In this document: positions 34,100 through 42,615 of the stretch, in pieces | Layout of the letters: each line of letters begins with the position of its first letter | How positions within the stretch are numbered: position 1 is the first letter of the stretch | NCBI RefSeq assembly: GCF_009870825.1 | Contig: NZ_WTWY01000008.1 | Location: forward strand, 1 to 64,000 | Reading direction: 5' to 3' | DNA: 64,000 nt | Origin: Paenibacillus sp. USDA918EY | Lineage (GTDB): Bacteria; Bacillota; Bacilli; Paenibacillales; Paenibacillaceae | Program-made: the position numbers and the translations under genes | The notes under the pieces: generated by a model | Told to the model about the DNA's origin: nothing | Databases searched by the model: none | The model's input: the letters and a program-made list of their open reading frames with translations, nothing else

Positions 34100-36964
34100 G
34101 TGACTACACCCGATCGTACCCGCGTCACCGTAGAGATCTACGGGACTTCTTATAAATTGGTAGGCAGCAGTGCCGATTACATGAAAAAAATCGCCGCTTA
34201 CGTCGATGAGCGGATGAACACCATTTCCAAAAGCCATGCCCGGCTCGACACGATGAAGCTTGCCGTGTTGACCGCCGTGCATATGGCCGAGGAAGCCATT
34301 CAGATGCAAGAGCTTCAGAGCGAGGTCAAAATGCTGACCGGCGAAAGAAGCGAGCTGCGGAGCGAGCTGGCGAAGCTGCATGCGCTCCGCGCGGAGCAGC
34401 AGGAGGCATACGAAAAACTCCAGGCCGATCATAAGGCGAGCCGGAAAGAGATGGAGGAGCTTCGGAAGCAGTGGGAGTCCGAACGCTCCGGGCTTCAAAA
34501 GCAGTTGGAGGACACCAAAGGATCCTTAAGCGCCGAACTGCAGAAAACCCGGGCTTCGCTCGGCAAAGAGCTGGAAGACGCGCGCGCTTTGCTCAAGAAG
34601 GAAACGGAAGCGAAGGAAGCGCTGCAGCGCAAGGAAAAACAGGCGGCAGAGCAGCATCAAAGGGACCGTCAATCGCTAGAAGCGCGGCACAAGGCGGCGG
34701 TGCAGGAGCTTGAGAAGGGGCATGCCGCTGCCCTGCAGGCGGCGGAGCAGAAGCAGCAGGAACTGCTCAAAACGGCCGAAGAAAAGCATTTGGCCGCATT
34801 AAAGGAAGCCCGCGAGAAGCACGAAGCGTCCCTGCGCGAGGCGGAGCAAAAACATCAAACGGCCATCGAGGGCTTAAACAAACAGTTGAACGAGCTTCGG
34901 GGAGGGAGCGCCCAGCTGCAAGGCAAGCTCCGAAGTCTTCAGGAGGAACTGCAGCAGTCGAAAAACGCGTATGCCAAACTTCAGGAGCAGCACCAGGCGG
35001 CGCTCAAGAAAGAAGAGGTTTCCCAGACCGAACTGAAGACGCTTCGGGAGCAGCAGGTCAGACTGAATGGACAGATCAACGGTCTCAAGGAGGAAGCAGC
35101 CCTTGCGGAAGAGGAACAACGCCGCATGCAAAAGCTTCTTGAAGAATACGGCGCGTCCGCCCAAAAGCAGAAAGCGGAGCTGGAAAAGCTGGCGGCCGAT
35201 GCGGCTTCCTGGCGCAGCCAGGCGGACAAGCACAAGGAAGAAATCGGCGATTTGGAGCTTCGGCTGCTGGAGGCCGGAGAGCAGAACGATACGCTCGAAG
35301 CCGGCATGAAGTCACTGCACGACGAGCTGAGCGTGCTTAAGGAGCAGCTGGAGGAAGAGAACCGGAAGGCGGAAGCCGCGGAGCGGAAGAACGAAGAACA
35401 GCGCGCCCTGCTGGAACAGCAGCAGCGGCAGATCGAATACTTGAACAAGAAGCTCGAAGACCTGGACGAAACGCTGCAGCTGCAGGAGCTTTCCATCGAA
35501 GAGCAGCAGGAGCTGCTTGCGGCCAAGGAGCAGCTTCTCCGGGAACGTCAGGAGCAGCTTGATTCAAGCCAAGAGCTGATCCAAACGCTGCAGCAGTCGG
35601 TGCAGGAAAAAGACGGAATCCGGAAGAAGCTGGAAGGAGAGCTTCTTGAAAAAGAAGCTGCGCAAGAGCAGCTTCAGCGCGAGTTCGATGAAAAAGAAGC
35701 TGCGCAAGAACAGCTTCGGCGCGAGCTCGATGAAAAAGAAGCCCGATACGAGCAGCTTCGGCGGACGCTCGAGGAAACCGAGGCCGGATACGAGCAGCTC
35801 CAGCGGACGCTGGAGGAAAAAGAAGCGGGGTATGCGAAGCTTCAGCAAATGCTGAAGGAGAACGAAGCGCATTCCGAACAGCTCCACCGGACGCTCAAGG
35901 AAACGGAAGCGCAATGCGAACAGCTTCAGCTCGCGCTTGACGGGAACAAAGCCCAAGCCGAGGAACTTCGGAAGGCGCTTGAGGAAAGCAAGGCGAATAG
36001 CGCGGATTTCCGAGAGGCTTTGAAAGAACAGCAGGCGCGGTATGCGGAGCTGGAGCAGGCAGCGGAACAAAAAGAAGCCGGGCTTACGGAACTGCGGCAT
36101 TCGATGGAAGAAAAAGAAGAGCAGTACCGCAAGCTGCAGCGCCAGCACGGCGAAACGCTGCAGCAGCATGAGATGCTGAAGGATCAGTACGATCAGCGGC
36201 TCCGGGAACAGGATGAGCTGCTGAACCAGATGGCCGAAACAAGCGAACGGTGCGACCGCCTTGAAAGGGAGCTTGCCGAACTTGAGGCGTCTTATCGGGA
36301 GGCTGAACTCCAGGTCAGTGATTTCAGGCAGAAACATAGCGGCTTGGAACGCCTCTATCAGGAGCACATGAACCAATACGAAAATTTGAAGCAGCAGTAC
36401 CAAGGTTTGCAAAAGCAATACGAGGAGCTGCAGCGGAAGGTCGCCGAAATGAAACGGCAGCAGGAAGATACCGAAATCGAGTATTTGATGGTGCTGGAGG
36501 AAAAGGATGAAGCGATCCGGAAGGCGGAGGAGCTGACGCGGATGCTGGATGAAGCCGCCGATCGGGAAAACGAGCAGCGGGAGCTGCTCCGCAATAGCGA
36601 GCTCGCGCTTCAGTCCTATCAGGAAAAGCTGGAAGAGATGATGAGCCGCGAGGAGCATTGGAACAGCAAGGAATCGGAGCTGCAGGCGGAGCTTGCCGAA
36701 TGGCAGCGTCAAATTGCCGCAGGAGAAGAGAAGCTGGACAAGCTGCAGAACGAGAAGGAACGCGCGGCGGCCGAACTGCGCGAGGTCGGCGAAAACTTCG
36801 AGCTAATGGCCAACCAGTACCGTCTGCTGCAGGCCGAGCTTGAGCTTCAGCAGGAGAAAACGGAGGAGCTGCAAAAGGAACACAGCTTGCTCCAGGATGA
36901 ATACGCCAAGCTGCAAACCGAATACAACGAGTGGATCGAACTGATCGAACAGGACCAAAGCTGA
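34100..36964 (+). CDS. zapA: ZapA-domain protein fused to a giant coiled coil
   Basis: A 954-residue protein. The first 75 residues are a full ZapA domain (RTRVTVEIYGTSYKLVGSS, YMKKIAAYVDERMN, LDTMKLAVLTAVHMAEEAI), which binds FtsZ filaments and promotes Z-ring formation. All the rest, about 870 residues, is heptad coiled coil rich in Glu, Gln, Lys and Leu without membrane span. Free ZapA has about 85-100 residues, so this is an extreme extension. Start GTG 34100 follows GAAGGAGGGC; an ATG at 34016 lies in the pheT terminator and has no site. pheT-zapA order is as in Bacillus, supporting the assignment. The coiled coil might tether or space FtsZ filaments; that is inference. Confidence 0.88.
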   Translation: MTTPDRTRVTVEIYGTSYKLVGSSADYMKKIAAYVDERMNTISKSHARLDTMKLAVLTAVHMAEEAIQMQELQSEVKMLTGERSELRSELAKLHALRAEQQEAYEKLQADHKASRKEMEELRKQWESERSGLQKQLEDTKGSLSAELQKTRASLGKELEDARALLKKETEAKEALQRKEKQAAEQHQRDRQSLEARHKAAVQELEKGHAAALQAAEQKQQELLKTAEEKHLAALKEAREKHEASLREAEQKHQTAIEGLNKQLNELRGGSAQLQGKLRSLQEELQQSKNAYAKLQEQHQAALKKEEVSQTELKTLREQQVRLNGQINGLKEEAALAEEEQRRMQKLLEEYGASAQKQKAELEKLAADAASWRSQADKHKEEIGDLELRLLEAGEQNDTLEAGMKSLHDELSVLKEQLEEENRKAEAAERKNEEQRALLEQQQRQIEYLNKKLEDLDETLQLQELSIEEQQELLAAKEQLLRERQEQLDSSQELIQTLQQSVQEKDGIRKKLEGELLEKEAAQEQLQREFDEKEAAQEQLRRELDEKEARYEQLRRTLEETEAGYEQLQRTLEEKEAGYAKLQQMLKENEAHSEQLHRTLKETEAQCEQLQLALDGNKAQAEELRKALEESKANSADFREALKEQQARYAELEQAAEQKEAGLTELRHSMEEKEEQYRKLQRQHGETLQQHEMLKDQYDQRLREQDELLNQMAETSERCDRLERELAELEASYREAELQVSDFRQKHSGLERLYQEHMNQYENLKQQYQGLQKQYEELQRKVAEMKRQQEDTEIEYLMVLEEKDEAIRKAEELTRMLDEAADRENEQRELLRNSELALQSYQEKLEEMMSREEHWNSKESELQAELAEWQRQIAAGEEKLDKLQNEKERAAAELREVGENFELMANQYRLLQAELELQQEKTEELQKEHSLLQDEYAKLQTEYNEWIELIEQDQS
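35648..35983 (+). repeat. Eight tandem 42-bp repeats in the coiled coil
   Basis: Units starting at 35648, 35690, 35732, 35774, 35816, 35858, 35900 and 35942 each encode 14 residues of the form EKEAxxEQLxRxLx, two heptads. The first two units are nearly identical in DNA and later ones drift, so the array seems to have grown by recent duplication on its left side. It keeps the frame of the gene. Confidence 0.85.
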
Positions 36965-36986
36965 TCGCGTTCCCTAAAAGACAGAC

Positions 36987-37053
36987 AATCCCCCTACAGC
37001 CGCAAGCAGGAGCATATCATGACGCGTTCCTTTCTGCAGTCTGTAGGGGGATT
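36987..37053. terminator. Long inverted repeat after the ZapA-fusion gene
   Basis: AATCCCCCTACAG (36987-36999) and CTGTAGGGGGATT (37041-37053) are perfect 13-bp arms around 41 bases. It lies between convergent genes and may stop transcription from both; T runs are short. Confidence 0.6.
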
Positions 37054-37153
37054 TGCTTGGGTCCGTCCGATCGTCGAAGATCCCTATACCCTTTTGTTAT
37101 TTGGACGGGTTTCGGTTTGCGGACCGTTATTTGTCGAGATGACCCGCCTGATG

Positions 37154-37543
37154 TTATTCGTCCACGATCACTTTGGCGATCATGGCCGTATGTCCCGCGC
37201 CGCAAAATACCGAGCAGGTCATTTCGAACGTGCCGGCTTTATCCGGTGTCACGACTTGGGATTTATGTTTGTTGTCGAGCTGGAGTTCGAGAGCCGGAAC
37301 CAAAACGCCGTGGATCCCTTCCGCATTGTCGAGCGAAATTTTGACGGGAACCCCTTTTTTGAGATGATATTCCTGTTTATCGAACGAATAATTCGTCGCT
37401 TTGATGACCAGCTCTTCGCTGGGGGCAACGCCCGTGTCGGTGACGCCGCCGTTTGCGGTTGAAGCATCCTCCTTATTTTTTCCGCAAGCGACAAGCGTCA
37501 GGAGAAGCATGCAGGAAAGAACCAAAGCAATGGTCTTTTTCAA
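37154..37543 (-). CDS. CuA-type cupredoxin lipoprotein
   Basis: A 129-residue exported protein. The signal peptide ends at lipobox Cys20 (TLVAC). The mature part is a cupredoxin with His78 and the cluster CSVFCGAGHTAM (Cys110, Cys114, His118, Met121), the ligand pattern of the dinuclear CuA centre of cytochrome oxidase subunit II. The usual Glu between the cysteines is replaced, but it binds through its backbone. There is no transmembrane hairpin as in true CoxB. Start is TTG 37543 with GAGGAGGG upstream. It could carry electrons or copper outside the membrane. No oxidase genes are nearby, so its partner is unknown. Confidence 0.85.
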   Translation of the reverse strand: MKKTIALVLSCMLLLTLVACGKNKEDASTANGGVTDTGVAPSEELVIKATNYSFDKQEYHLKKGVPVKISLDNAEGIHGVLVPALELQLDNKHKSQVVTPDKAGTFEMTCSVFCGAGHTAMIAKVIVDE

Positions 37544-37732
37544 TCGTGAACCCTCCTCAAAACTTTAATTTTGAAGTAATTCTAGTAGTCATCATACCCC
37601 AAAATTGGAAGAACGGAACGTTGCTCATTTGAATAATTGGTGAATTCATAACGCAAGTCGTCAATAAAGGAACCAATCCAATGAATTTTCAAGAATTTTA
37701 CAGCTCGAGATGTATTTTGACTTAATGTTAAG

Positions 37733-37747
37733 TTATAATGATAATCA
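37733..37747. promoter_or_regulatory. PerR/Fur-like 7-1-7 box
   Basis: TTATAAT-G-ATAATCA resembles the PerR box (TTATAATnATTATAA) at 12 of 14 positions and overlaps a TATAAT -10-like sequence in the region between the divergent cupredoxin and diguanylate cyclase genes. Confidence 0.35.
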
Positions 37748-37810
37748 CGATTCCTTATGTTTTTCCTTGTAAGTTTATTTTTTCCTAAAGAGTAGGGGAT
37801 TGACTTTTTC

Positions 37811-38953
37811 ATGGACGGGAACAATGTTCTTTTGGAGGATCGGTGGCACCGAAAAATATTAAACGCTTACTGGATCGTCATGCTGATGTTTCTGCTGGCC
37901 CAGGCCGTTTTTTTGCTGTCCGGCGGAGCCCACCCGGGCGGGGCGGGAAAAGGGGCGGGCTTCTGGCTGAGGTGGGCCGGCTCGAACGGGCTGACCGTGC
38001 TGCTGCTCGTCATGACCGAAACGTGGCTGCGCTGCTGGCCGAAACATCATAAAAAGGCGATCGCGGCATGCGGTTTTTTGATCTCGTACATGTTTTATTT
38101 TATTACCCAGCCGACCGCGGACGGATCGCAAACCGCGCTGCTGCTTCCCGTTGTCATCTCCGTCGTCTATTTTGACCGAAAAATGCTGTTCAGCTTCGGT
38201 GTTTTTACCATTTTGACGTACATACCGATTTATTTTTTGATCGAACGTCCGCTATATCAAAAACCGATCGAGGAATTCATTCAGGTCGAAAGCGTGTTTG
38301 TGGTCAGCCTGCTGATTGGAAGCACGATTTTGATCCGGGTGAAGGAATTTGCCGGGTATTTGAAAACGGTCATGAAGTCGGAACAGCAGCTTCTCGTCGA
38401 AAAAACCATTTCGGACAAGCTGCTTAAAATGGATGCTTTGACGGGGCTTTACAATCATAAAACCTTTCACGAATATTTGGACGCGCTGCTGCAGCATTCG
38501 GAGAAATACCATCTGCCGTTGCAGCTGGCGATTATCGATATCGACGGATTCAAAAAGGTCAACGATTCGTACGGGCATTGGGTCGGCGACCTCGTGCTCA
38601 AGCAGGTGGCTGCAACGATCACTTCCATCATGATGCCGAACGATTTCGCGGCCCGGTATGGAGGGGAAGAGTTTGCGGTTATTTTCGCGGATAAAACGCT
38701 GGCGGAGGCAGAAGCCATCACGGAAAAGCTCCGTTTAGGAATTTCCGCCCAGGAGCACCCGAACCTGAAAGGCCGGCCGGTGACGGTGAGCATCGGGTTA
38801 TGCGATTACCGGCCCGGGGACGACAAGGAAACGTTGTTCTGCAAGGCTGACATCGCGTTATATCATGCCAAGCGGACAGGCAAAAACAAAGTGGTGACGG
38901 CTTCCGATGCGATTTTGGCCGACTCGCCCGAGGGCAAGGTGGCTTCCATCTGA
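37811..38953 (+). CDS. Membrane diguanylate cyclase (GGDEF)
   Basis: A 380-residue protein with about six membrane spans in residues 15-185 and a C-terminal GGDEF domain from about 200. The active loop reads RYGGEEF (Gly284-Phe288), preceded by MDALTGLYNHKTFHEYLD and followed by VSIGLCDYRPG, so the cyclase should make c-di-GMP from two GTP. The inhibitory RxxD site, expected just before the loop, reads MPND here; the Arg is missing, so product inhibition may be absent. The ribosome site ahead of ATG 37811 is weak (GAGTAGGGGA, about 13 bases away). The input signal is unknown. Confidence 0.9.
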   Translation: MDGNNVLLEDRWHRKILNAYWIVMLMFLLAQAVFLLSGGAHPGGAGKGAGFWLRWAGSNGLTVLLLVMTETWLRCWPKHHKKAIAACGFLISYMFYFITQPTADGSQTALLLPVVISVVYFDRKMLFSFGVFTILTYIPIYFLIERPLYQKPIEEFIQVESVFVVSLLIGSTILIRVKEFAGYLKTVMKSEQQLLVEKTISDKLLKMDALTGLYNHKTFHEYLDALLQHSEKYHLPLQLAIIDIDGFKKVNDSYGHWVGDLVLKQVAATITSIMMPNDFAARYGGEEFAVIFADKTLAEAEAITEKLRLGISAQEHPNLKGRPVTVSIGLCDYRPGDDKETLFCKADIALYHAKRTGKNKVVTASDAILADSPEGKVASI

Positions 38954-38982
38954 TCCGAACCATAACCATGACAGGCGAAATG

Positions 38983-39020
38983 AAAAACCCTCCTGCTTCC
39001 ATGGGAACAGGAGGGTTTTT
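38983..39020. terminator. Bidirectional terminator
   Basis: AAAAACCCTCCTG and CAGGAGGGTTTTT are perfect arms with A and T runs between two convergent genes. Confidence 0.9.
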
Positions 39021-39027
39021 GCATGTG

Positions 39028-39381
39028 TTATTTATGGTCTTTGGCTGCATTGAAGGCGGACACCGGAATGAACAGGTCGATAATCCCGATCACGAGGGCG
39101 GCAAGGATCGCACCAAGGATGGTGACGCTGACTCCGCCAACGATAAATTGGGCGATGTAAATGACCAGCGCGCTGACCACGAAGCCGACAATGCCCCGAC
39201 CGAACGGCGAAACTCGTTTGCCGAAGATTCCTTCAATTACCCAGCCAAGCAAAGCAATGACCAGGGCCAACAGCAGAGCGCTCCAGAATCCACCGACGGA
39301 GAATTGCGGAACGATCCAGCCGACAACCATAAGCACAATCGCGGAAACGATAAATCGTACGACATGACCCAGAAAATGCAT
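39028..39381 (-). CDS. Small YvlD-like membrane protein (phage_holin_4_2 family)
   Basis: A 117-residue protein of four hydrophobic spans: FIVSAIVLMVVGWIVPQF, WSALLLALVIALLGWVIEGI, IVGFVVSALVIYIAQFIVGG and VTILGAILAALVIGIIDLFI. The GW and FGKRVSPFGRGIVGF elements match the YvlD/phage_holin_4_2 family, chromosomal proteins named after a weak holin likeness and linked to envelope stress in some Bacillales. AAAGGAGG precedes the ATG on the reverse strand. It is a single-gene unit; no evidence suggests it belongs to a phage. Confidence 0.8.
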   Translation of the reverse strand: MHFLGHVVRFIVSAIVLMVVGWIVPQFSVGGFWSALLLALVIALLGWVIEGIFGKRVSPFGRGIVGFVVSALVIYIAQFIVGGVSVTILGAILAALVIGIIDLFIPVSAFNAAKDHK

Positions 39382-39679
39382 GCAATTGGCCTCCTTTGCG
39401 TAGAAAGTACGTTGTATGAACCATTTCGTAATGCTTGTTAATGCCGTTCATTAGGAAATGGGTTCTGTATGCATCGTTTATTGTATTCAATTTGAGCAAT
39501 GTTATGTATCGGACTTGTCCTGATTTATTGGAATTTCCGCTTTGGCCATTTTGAAGGCAAATAGCGAAGGCGAGCATGTTTCGTATATAATAAAGAGCGA
39601 TATGGGGATTTGCAAAAAAGCTGACTGCGGCAGCACACGGTTTGCAGGTCCCGATGCATGAGAGGAGTAGTGAATTTTC

Positions 39680-42046
39680 TTGGACGATAAAATTTTGCAT
39701 ACAATGGAATACCGCAAGATTTTAAATACATGTGCCGGCTATACCCAGACCTCCATGGGCAAACAAATCACGGAAAACTTAAGGCCGGACATCGACCTCG
39801 AGTCGGTCAAAAAACTGCTGCAGGCGACCGATGAAGCCTATACCGTGGAACGTCTGAAAGGAACGCCGTCCTTCGGCGGAATCAGCGACGTTTCGGCGGC
39901 GCTGAAACGGGCGAAAATCGGCGGCACGCTGAATCCGCACGAGCTTTTGGCGATCAGCAACACGACCGGAGGCGCAAGACGCATCAAGCGTTTCATCTCG
40001 CAAATGAACGAGGACGAGCCTCTTGCGCTGCTCGTAAGCATCAGCGAAAACATTTCGGAGCAAAAAGCGCTGGAGGACGCCATTAAGGCATGCATTTCGG
40101 ATGAAGCGGATGTGCTGGATTCCGCAAGCTCTGAGCTTGCCCAAATCCGCCGCGAGCTCCGCTCCGGCGAAGTGCGCATCCGCGAGAAGCTGGATAACAT
40201 GATCCGTTCCTCGTCCGTCGCCAAAATGCTGCAGGACCAGCTCGTGACGATCCGCGGCGACCGTTTCGTCATTCCGGTCAAAGCGGAATACCGTTCGTAT
40301 TTCGGCGGCATCGTGCACGACCAATCCGGTTCCGGCGCAACGCTGTTTATCGAACCGGAATCGATCGTGGCGATGAACAACAAGCTCCGCGAAACCCGAA
40401 TGAAAGAGGAACGCGAAATCGAGGTCATTTTGCAGAAGCTGACGGCCAAAGTGGGCGAGCAGGCGGATTTGTTGCTGTTCGACCTCGATCTGGTCGGCCA
40501 GCTCGACTTTATTTTTGCTAAAGGCCGCTTGGCCCATGCGATGAAAGCATCAAAACCGATCATGAACGACCGGGGGTTCCTGAAGCTTCGCAAAGGGCGC
40601 CATCCGCTCATCGATATGGAGAAGGTTGTCCCGATCGACGTGGAGCTGGGGAATTCCTACACGTCCATCATCGTCACGGGCCCGAATACCGGCGGGAAGA
40701 CGGTAACGCTGAAAACGATCGGCTTGCTCAGCCTGATGGCGATGTCGGGGATGTTCGTTCCGGCGGAGGAAGGCAGCCAGCTATGCGTATTCGACGCGAT
40801 TTACGCCGATATCGGGGATGAGCAGAGCATCGAGCAGAGCCTCAGTACCTTTTCAAGCCATATGACGAACATTATCCGTATTTTGAAAAACATGACGCCA
40901 AAAAGCCTCGTGCTGCTGGACGAGGTCGGTGCGGGCACCGATCCGGCGGAAGGCTCCGCGCTTGCGATCGCGATTTTGGAGCATATCCATCAAATGGGCT
41001 GCCGCATGGTCGCAACGACGCACTACAGCGAGCTGAAGGCTTACGCTTACGAACGAAAATCCGTCATCAACGCGAGCATGGAGTTTGACGTAAACACCTT
41101 AAGCCCGACGTATCGGCTGCTTGTGGGCGTGCCGGGCCGAAGCAACGCGTTTGCGATTGCGGAACGGCTTGGGCTGCCGAACCAAATTCTTGATTTTGCG
41201 CGCGGCCAAGTCAACGAAGAGGATCAGCGCGTTGAGCATATGATCGCATCGCTCGAGGAAAACCGCCTTGGCGCGGAAGTGGAGCGGGAGCAGGCCGAAA
41301 AGCTGCGGCAGGAGATGGAGCAGCTGCGCAGCAGGCACCAGCAGGAGCTGGAGAAACTCGAGCAGCAGCGCGACCGGTTGATCGAAAAAGCGCAGGCGGA
41401 AGCGAAAGAGGTTATTGCGAAAGCGAAACGCGAAGCGGAGGAAATCATCGGCGATCTCCGTCAGCTCGCCAAAGAAGAAGGCGCGGCGGTCAAAGAGCAT
41501 AAGCTGATTGCAGCACGCAAAAGGCTTGACGATGCCGAGCCGCAGCAGCGCAAAAAATCGGCGGCGCGAAACAAACCGAAGGCTCCCCGCAAAATCGAAG
41601 CGGGCGACGAGGTCATGGTGTACAGCCTGAACCAAAAAGGCCATGTCGTCGAGCTGGCCGGATCTAAAGAAGCGGTCGTGCAGCTCGGCATCATGAAAAT
41701 GAAAGTCGGCCTGGATGACCTGGAGCTGGTGCAGACGCACGAAGCGGCGGCCAAACAGACTCAGCGGCAGGCGACGACGGTGAAGCGCACCCGGGACGAC
41801 AACGTCCGGACCGAGCTTGATTTGCGCGGCGCCAATCTTGAAGAAGCGTTGATCGAAGTCGATCGTTTTATCGACGAAGCTTTCCTTGGCAACTTGGGTC
41901 AGGTGTACCTGATTCACGGCAAAGGCACAGGCATTTTACGGAAGGGAATCACCGATTATTTACGCAGGCATAAACACGTCAAGAGCTTCCGTCTCGGCAA
42001 TTACGGCGAAGGCGGAACAGGCGTGACGGTTGCGGAGCTTAAATAA
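39680..42046 (+). CDS. mutS2: MutS2 ATPase/endonuclease
   Basis: A 788-residue MutS homologue without a mismatch-binding domain. It has the core and clamp helices, an ATPase with Walker A GPNTGGKTV (around 334-342), Walker B LVLLDEVGAGTDPAEG, a long coiled coil (500-620), a KOW-like segment and a C-terminal Smr nuclease domain with ELDLRGANLEEAL and IHGKGTG. In Bacillus, MutS2 limits recombination and also rescues collided ribosomes. TTG 39680 is the start since MDDKILHTMEYRKIL aligns with family N-termini; GAGGAG lies about twelve bases upstream. It appears to head an operon with the DUF350 gene. Confidence 0.95.
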   Translation: MDDKILHTMEYRKILNTCAGYTQTSMGKQITENLRPDIDLESVKKLLQATDEAYTVERLKGTPSFGGISDVSAALKRAKIGGTLNPHELLAISNTTGGARRIKRFISQMNEDEPLALLVSISENISEQKALEDAIKACISDEADVLDSASSELAQIRRELRSGEVRIREKLDNMIRSSSVAKMLQDQLVTIRGDRFVIPVKAEYRSYFGGIVHDQSGSGATLFIEPESIVAMNNKLRETRMKEEREIEVILQKLTAKVGEQADLLLFDLDLVGQLDFIFAKGRLAHAMKASKPIMNDRGFLKLRKGRHPLIDMEKVVPIDVELGNSYTSIIVTGPNTGGKTVTLKTIGLLSLMAMSGMFVPAEEGSQLCVFDAIYADIGDEQSIEQSLSTFSSHMTNIIRILKNMTPKSLVLLDEVGAGTDPAEGSALAIAILEHIHQMGCRMVATTHYSELKAYAYERKSVINASMEFDVNTLSPTYRLLVGVPGRSNAFAIAERLGLPNQILDFARGQVNEEDQRVEHMIASLEENRLGAEVEREQAEKLRQEMEQLRSRHQQELEKLEQQRDRLIEKAQAEAKEVIAKAKREAEEIIGDLRQLAKEEGAAVKEHKLIAARKRLDDAEPQQRKKSAARNKPKAPRKIEAGDEVMVYSLNQKGHVVELAGSKEAVVQLGIMKMKVGLDDLELVQTHEAAAKQTQRQATTVKRTRDDNVRTELDLRGANLEEALIEVDRFIDEAFLGNLGQVYLIHGKGTGILRKGITDYLRRHKHVKSFRLGNYGEGGTGVTVAELK

Positions 42047-42092
42047 TCGGCCGGTTAAAGGCTGACGTGCAGCGATTGAAGGAGGCAGGACG

Positions 42093-42512
42093 ATGAAAAA
42101 TGGGGTGGATCAGATGCTTTCCCATCCGCTTGGGATTTTGATCGGTTATTTTTCGGTAGCCATTTTGGGCTTGATCGTATTTTTGTACCTGTTTGAGCTG
42201 GTCGCCAGATATAATTGCTGGAAGGAGATCAGCCGCGGCAACGTCGCGGCATCCCTGGCGACCGGCGGCAAAATTTTCGCCATAGCCAACGTGTTAAGGT
42301 ACAGCATCGAGGCGAAAACAACCATATACGATACGATGAAGTGGGCCGTTTTTGGTTATATTTTGCTGTTTGTGGCGTATTTGCTGTTTGAGTTTTTAAC
42401 TCCGGTATTTTCGGTCGACGAGGAAATACGCAAGGATAACCGGGCGGTAGGGATCATCTCCCTGCTGATCTCGGTATCCCTGTCTTATGTCATCGGGGCT
42501 TGTATTTATTAG
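42093..42512 (+). CDS. DUF350 family membrane protein
   Basis: A 139-residue protein with four predicted spans (LGILIGYFSVAILGLIVFLYLF, a central GGKIFAIANVLRYSIE amphipathic stretch, WAVFGYILLFVAYLLFEF and GIISLLISVSLSYVIGACIY). The ISRGNVAASLATGGKI motif is the hallmark of DUF350 proteins. Function is unknown. GAAGGAGG lies about ten bases before the ATG. It is 46 bp after mutS2 and seems to share its transcript; two small genes follow in close order. Confidence 0.8.
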   Translation: MKNGVDQMLSHPLGILIGYFSVAILGLIVFLYLFELVARYNCWKEISRGNVAASLATGGKIFAIANVLRYSIEAKTTIYDTMKWAVFGYILLFVAYLLFEFLTPVFSVDEEIRKDNRAVGIISLLISVSLSYVIGACIY

Positions 42513-42521
42513 GGGGAAAAA

Positions 42522-42602
42522 ATGAAGAACCTGATAAGAATTTTATTCGTGGCCGCTTTAATCTTTTTTATCGTCGGCATCTATTATTTAATGAATCATT
42601 GA
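42522..42602 (+). CDS. 26-residue single-span membrane peptide
   Basis: ATG 42522 to TGA 42600-42602 encodes a tiny protein: a short basic start MKNLIR, one hydrophobic span ILFVAALIFFIVGIYYL and MNH at the end. A strong TAGGGGGAAAA site precedes it and it fits exactly between the DUF350 and zinc-ribbon genes. Its size escapes most gene finders. The layout suggests a real small membrane protein, possibly a partner of the DUF350 protein; function is unknown. Confidence 0.65.
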   Translation: MKNLIRILFVAALIFFIVGIYYLMNH

Positions 42603-42615
42603 GGAGTGAATGGCA

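Noticed and set aside
35648..35983. Tandem 42-bp units as a possible CRISPR array
   Set aside because: There are no unique spacers; units are contiguous, in frame and encode coiled-coil heptads.
37019..37462. Forward frame of 147 codons opposite the cupredoxin gene
   Set aside because: The reverse gene has a signal peptide, lipobox and copper site; the forward frame has none and includes terminator sequence.
39028..39381. Phage origin for the holin-named membrane protein
   Set aside because: The YvlD/phage_holin_4_2 family is widely chromosomal and no other phage gene is near.
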